9,045 bases of DNA, taken from assembly GCA_031404355.1 (NCBI GenBank), contig JANNHK010000453.1, positions 1 to 9,045 on the forward strand, written 5' to 3'. A program made the position numbers and the translations under genes. Source of the DNA: JANNHK01 sp031404355 (lineage in GTDB: Bacteria; Actinomycetota; Acidimicrobiia; IMCC26256; PALSA-610). Under the pieces are notes generated by a model, which saw nothing but the letters and a program-made list of their open reading frames with translations, did no database searches and was not told the origin of the DNA. Shown piece after piece: positions 6,099 to 9,045 of the stretch (its first letter is position 1; each line of letters begins with the position of its first letter).

Positions 6099-7625
6099 GT
6101 GTCGCCGACAACTCCAGATTCGTCGACGACCGACGCGCGCCCGGGCGTTCCGACCCTGGACGAATCGGATATCACGGTCGCCGAATCGGCGGTGGAGCCG
6201 CCTTCGACTCGGCATGGCCCGATCGCCGCTGTCCGCCGCTTCGTACACACCGATGCCGCGTTGTGGCTGCTTGTGCCATCGGCCCTCATGTTCGTGGTGT
6301 GGGTGGGTCGGGCGTTGCCCATCGGCAATGGTGACTCCAGTGCTCTCGTGCAGAGCTCACGGGCGCTCGTGACGTGCGTCGAGCAGGACCAATGGAACGG
6401 CTGCGCCGGTGCCGCGCAGTACGGCGTGCTCCAACACCTTCCGGCCGGGTTCCTGACCTGGAAGGGGCTCGACGACTACAGCGCGTTGGTCGGGCTCGGA
6501 CTCATGAGCCTGGCGGCGTTTGTCGGGGTGCTCGTGATCGCGGCGCGTTTTCCTTCGTGCGGCCCGAGGCGTCGGTTGCTGCTCGTCGCGACAGTAGTGC
6601 TGGGCCCGCTGATTGCGTACGCGGGCTCGACGATGGGCGAGATGCTCACGACGTTCGTGTTCGTTGCCCTCGCGGCCGCGCTCGTCGCCCGGCGACCGGT
6701 GTTCGTCTTTGTCCTCGCGTTGCTTGCGGCCGGAACGCGTGAGCCGGCGATCGCCAGCCTGCTGCCGTTTGCGATCGCCGCACTCGTCGGCACACCGTCC
6801 GCGGACCGGGCCCGCACCGTGCGCGTCGCGATTGCCGCGTGCGCCGGATTGCTCGCGGGCACCGCGAGCGTTCTGTTGTTGAACGAGTGGCGCTACGACA
6901 CATGGAAGAACCTCATCCACAGCGACCCCGCACTGCAGGTACCGGGCCTCTCACTGCGCGCCAACCTCGCGGCCGGAGTCTGGGTCGCACCGGGTGGTGG
7001 CGTCGCGGTCTACTGGCTGCTCGGCGCCGCGGTCGCGTTGGTGCTTCCGTTGACGGCGCTCGTGCTCCGCCGCCACGACTGGCGCGCGTGGTTCGGTCCG
7101 GGACTCCTCGTTGTCGGGCTCGGCTTCCAGACCGCCGGACTCGCGTCGTGGTACGCCCCGTACGGGTGGGTCTCGTGGGGACCGCGGCTTATGATCCCGG
7201 TCGTCGCGATGGCGGCGTGCCTGGCTGTTGTCGTGTGCGATGACGCGGTGCGGTGGTGGTGGGCCATCGCCCGACGCTTCTGGGTCCTCGGGGTCGCGTT
7301 CGCGGCGCTGTGCACGGTCTCCGCACTCGCGTCGTACGGATACGTGAACTCGCCGGGCACGCTGTCCAACTTCTTCGTGCTCGACGCGGAGTGCCCGACG
7401 GGTGCCGTGATCCAGACCGAGCGGGGGTACTACTTCCATTGCCTGCTGTACGGGTCGTGGCGGAAGTGGCCGACGATGTGGTGGTACGGCGTCCGCGAAA
7501 TATGGCAGTCGTTCGAAGGCCTCGTGATCGCCGGCGGCCTCGTGCTCTTTGCCGTTGGTGTGTTGCTGCGGCTCGATGCATCGGCTCGTGAGGAGCCTGA
7601 GCCCGCGGTGCCGGCGAGCTTGTGA
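6099..7625 (+). CDS. Polytopic membrane protein, about 11 helices; putative GT-C-type glycosyltransferase
   Basis: 508 residues from GTG 6099. The frame is open further upstream, including an ATG at 6078, but that start lacks a ribosome binding site. A 50-residue Ser/Thr/Pro/acid-rich cytoplasmic tail is followed by hydrophobic segments at about 53-74, 127-149, 157-174, 181-213 (two), 215-232, 241-263, 302-323, 331-350, 361-382, 393-413 and 472-491. The first external loop carries GNGDSS (77-82) with D79, the usual place for the acidic residue of GT-C enzymes, and a cysteine pair C94/C102. A GTREPA motif (212-217) follows a helix, and SWGPRLMIP (359-367) resembles the G-P-R-x-x-x-P turn seen in many polyprenyl-sugar-dependent transferases. 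A last external loop (about 415-470) is rich in Trp and Tyr and holds C432 and C448. I do not recognise a named family. Transfer of a lipid-linked sugar is inferred from topology and neighbours. First gene of the rightward operon; its TGA overlaps the next gene's GTG. Confidence 0.82.
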   Translation: MSPTTPDSSTTDARPGVPTLDESDITVAESAVEPPSTRHGPIAAVRRFVHTDAALWLLVPSALMFVVWVGRALPIGNGDSSALVQSSRALVTCVEQDQWNGCAGAAQYGVLQHLPAGFLTWKGLDDYSALVGLGLMSLAAFVGVLVIAARFPSCGPRRRLLLVATVVLGPLIAYAGSTMGEMLTTFVFVALAAALVARRPVFVFVLALLAAGTREPAIASLLPFAIAALVGTPSADRARTVRVAIAACAGLLAGTASVLLLNEWRYDTWKNLIHSDPALQVPGLSLRANLAAGVWVAPGGGVAVYWLLGAAVALVLPLTALVLRRHDWRAWFGPGLLVVGLGFQTAGLASWYAPYGWVSWGPRLMIPVVAMAACLAVVVCDDAVRWWWAIARRFWVLGVAFAALCTVSALASYGYVNSPGTLSNFFVLDAECPTGAVIQTERGYYFHCLLYGSWRKWPTMWWYGVREIWQSFEGLVIAGGLVLFAVGVLLRLDASAREEPEPAVPASL

Positions 7626-9045
7626 CGGCGCTGGCTCCGACTGCCGAAATCACGACGCCACCCGAATCGAGGGCCGGTTCGACGCGCCTGGTCGATTGGT
7701 GCGGCCGCGTCCCGCTCGGTGTCTACATCGCCGTCGTCGTGGTCGTGCTGTACTTGCCGTTCGCGCGGCTCGGCGTCGACCCGCACCACGACGGCATCAT
7801 GCTGAAACCGGCGCTCGTCGTGTCGAAGGGCGGCGTGATCCACCGCGACGTGTTCAGCCAGTACGGGCCCATGCCCGCATGGGTCCAGGGCGTCGGCGCG
7901 TTGGTCTTCGGCCACACCCTGTTCGCGATTCGCATCACGACCGTGCTCGCCCTCGGCGTGGCGGCTGCTGCGTTTGGCACCGCCTGGTCACGGATCTTCG
8001 GCCGGGGGGTCGCGTTATGGGCAGTCGGCATGTGGGCTGCGCTGGCGTACTTCTTCACGCCGACGACACCGATGCATCCATGGGCGTCTGATGTCGCGCT
8101 GATGTTCCAAGCGCTCGCGCTGCTCGGCCTCACCGAGGGCCTGCGCCGGCGCACCGGCCGCGCCGCGATCGCGTGGCTCGTGTTTGCCGGTGCGGCGAGC
8201 GCAGCCGTGGCGATGTCGCGCCTGACGGTGGGTGCGCTGATGTGCGTCGGTATCGGCGTCTGCCTGCTCGCCTTCCGGCGCTGGATTGCACTGGCGGCCG
8301 TGGTCGCCGGAGCGGTCGGTGCCGCAGCCGCCGCCGCGCTGTATCTCGGAGTCAACGGCGCGCTCGACGATTGGTACGACCAGTCGATCTTGCTTCCGGC
8401 GCGCTGGCACAACAACTTCACTGGCGACGGCGGCCGCCAGTTCGTTCGCGACCGCTTCGTCCACAGCGGGCTGCCGGGCTTCGCGATCGCGGCGCTCGTG
8501 TCGATCGTCATCGTCGTCGCACTGGCTCGAACTCGCGGCCGAGCGCATCGTGCGATCTCGATCGGAACAGTTGTGTTGGCGGCAGTCGCGGCACTCGCGT
8601 TCGCGACCGGTGACGACACGATTCCATACTGGAATCGCGCCGCCGCGTTCTGGACGATCGCCGTGGCCGGGATCGTCGTGCCGCTCCTCGGGCTCATCCG
8701 ACGCCGCCCGCAACGCGAAGTCGCGCATGTGCTCGCGTGGTCAATCGGGTTGGTTTCCCTCAGCCAGTTCTATCCGATATCCGACAACCGCCACCTCTGG
8801 TGGTCGATTCTCCCGATCCTCGGACCCCTCGGCGGCGCGGTCGTTGCGCTTACCCGCGGTGTCGGTGTCCGCACGCTCGCGGTCGCGTCGCTCGTGCTCC
8901 TTGTCCCGTTTGCCTTCGTGGAGTACCGCGACACCGTTCGCGTCGAGCGCGTCAGCATTCCGGAGGCGCCGGTGCTCGATCACATGCTGATGGACGCCGG
9001 GTACTCGAAATTCTTCCGATCGAACCTGCAGGCGGTCGAGCGGTA
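7622..9045 (+). CDS. Polytopic membrane protein, GT-C/PMT-like, 3' end beyond window
   Basis: An open frame of 474 codons from GTG 7622 continues without a stop to the end of the window. The GTG overlaps the previous gene's TGA (GTGA, 7622-7625). The ribosome binding site is poor (GGCGAG at 7613-7618), so coupled translation is likely. A short cytoplasmic tail (1-30) leads to a first helix (about 31-48). A loop follows with DPHHDG (53-58) and VIHRDVFSQYGP (72-83); an acid pair soon after helix 1, then a D-x-F-x-x-Y-G-P segment, is characteristic of GT-C-like sugar transferases acting on polyprenyl-linked donors. Further helices lie at about 99-120, 127-146, 154-172, 181-197, 201-218, 221-242, 284-302, 312-328, 339-358, 366-381, 392-410 and 416-433. 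ISDNRHLWW (386-394) is a conserved-looking turn near the membrane. After the last helix a soluble segment (436-474) begins. Extracytoplasmic sugar transfer is inferred; the enzyme class is not proven. Confidence 0.8.
   Translation, partial: MTALAPTAEITTPPESRAGSTRLVDWCGRVPLGVYIAVVVVVLYLPFARLGVDPHHDGIMLKPALVVSKGGVIHRDVFSQYGPMPAWVQGVGALVFGHTLFAIRITTVLALGVAAAAFGTAWSRIFGRGVALWAVGMWAALAYFFTPTTPMHPWASDVALMFQALALLGLTEGLRRRTGRAAIAWLVFAGAASAAVAMSRLTVGALMCVGIGVCLLAFRRWIALAAVVAGAVGAAAAAALYLGVNGALDDWYDQSILLPARWHNNFTGDGGRQFVRDRFVHSGLPGFAIAALVSIVIVVALARTRGRAHRAISIGTVVLAAVAALAFATGDDTIPYWNRAAAFWTIAVAGIVVPLLGLIRRRPQREVAHVLAWSIGLVSLSQFYPISDNRHLWWSILPILGPLGGAVVALTRGVGVRTLAVASLVLLVPFAFVEYRDTVRVERVSIPEAPVLDHMLMDAGYSKFFRSNLQAVER

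Noticed and set aside
6357..6920. Minus-strand open frame of 187 codons opposite the 6099-7625 gene
   Set aside because: Low-complexity Arg/Glu/Gln-rich product with no ribosome binding site or motif; a shadow of the plus-strand membrane protein.
7723..8728. Two overlapping long minus-strand frames at the right end
   Set aside because: They are Ala/Thr/Ser-rich or Arg/Asp-rich without motifs and lie opposite the 7622-9045 membrane protein, which has a coherent helix pattern.
1..9045. CRISPR arrays, tRNA or rRNA genes, insertion sequences, phage or defence genes
   Set aside because: None seen: coding is continuous, no regularly spaced repeats or terminal inverted repeats were noticed, and no product resembles a transposase, integrase or defence effector.

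Overview
The window is a dense, GC-rich stretch that is almost entirely coding, with frequent GTG/TTG starts and 4-bp GTGA stop/start overlaps. This style fits an actinobacterium, perhaps an uncultured Acidimicrobiia-like lineage, but no taxonomic marker is present and that placement is an inference. I see no rRNA, tRNA, CRISPR array, insertion sequence, phage gene or long repeat. Every intergenic gap is under about 65 bases.

Layout: seven protein genes in three blocks. Block A (+, 1-1448) holds the 3' end of a family-2 glycosyltransferase with two C-terminal membrane helices (polyprenyl-phosphate sugar synthase type), then an FkbM-family methyltransferase with a TTG start. Block B (-, 6036 down to 1445) is read in the order: large membrane protein with a roughly 300-residue soluble C-terminal part, extended-SDR sugar-nucleotide epimerase/dehydratase, and zinc-finger-bearing C-methyltransferase-type enzyme. 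Block C (+, 6099-9045) holds two further polytopic membrane proteins that resemble GT-C glycosyltransferases; the second runs off the window end. Blocks A and B converge with interlocking stop codons at 1445-1448. Blocks B and C diverge from a short region around 6037-6098 that should hold both promoters.

Taken together this looks like part of a cell-surface glycan locus (polysaccharide, glycolipid or protein glycosylation). The GT2 enzyme would load a sugar onto polyprenyl phosphate. The three polytopic proteins are candidates for enzymes that use such lipid-linked sugars on the outer face of the membrane. The SDR enzyme and the two methyltransferases would make or decorate unusual (methylated, possibly branched-chain) sugars. 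The enzyme classes of the GT2, FkbM, C-methyltransferase-like and SDR genes are well supported by motifs. Their substrates, and the glycosyltransferase role of the three membrane proteins, are inferred. I found no clear evidence of a wholly new system; the least explained items are the three polytopic proteins.
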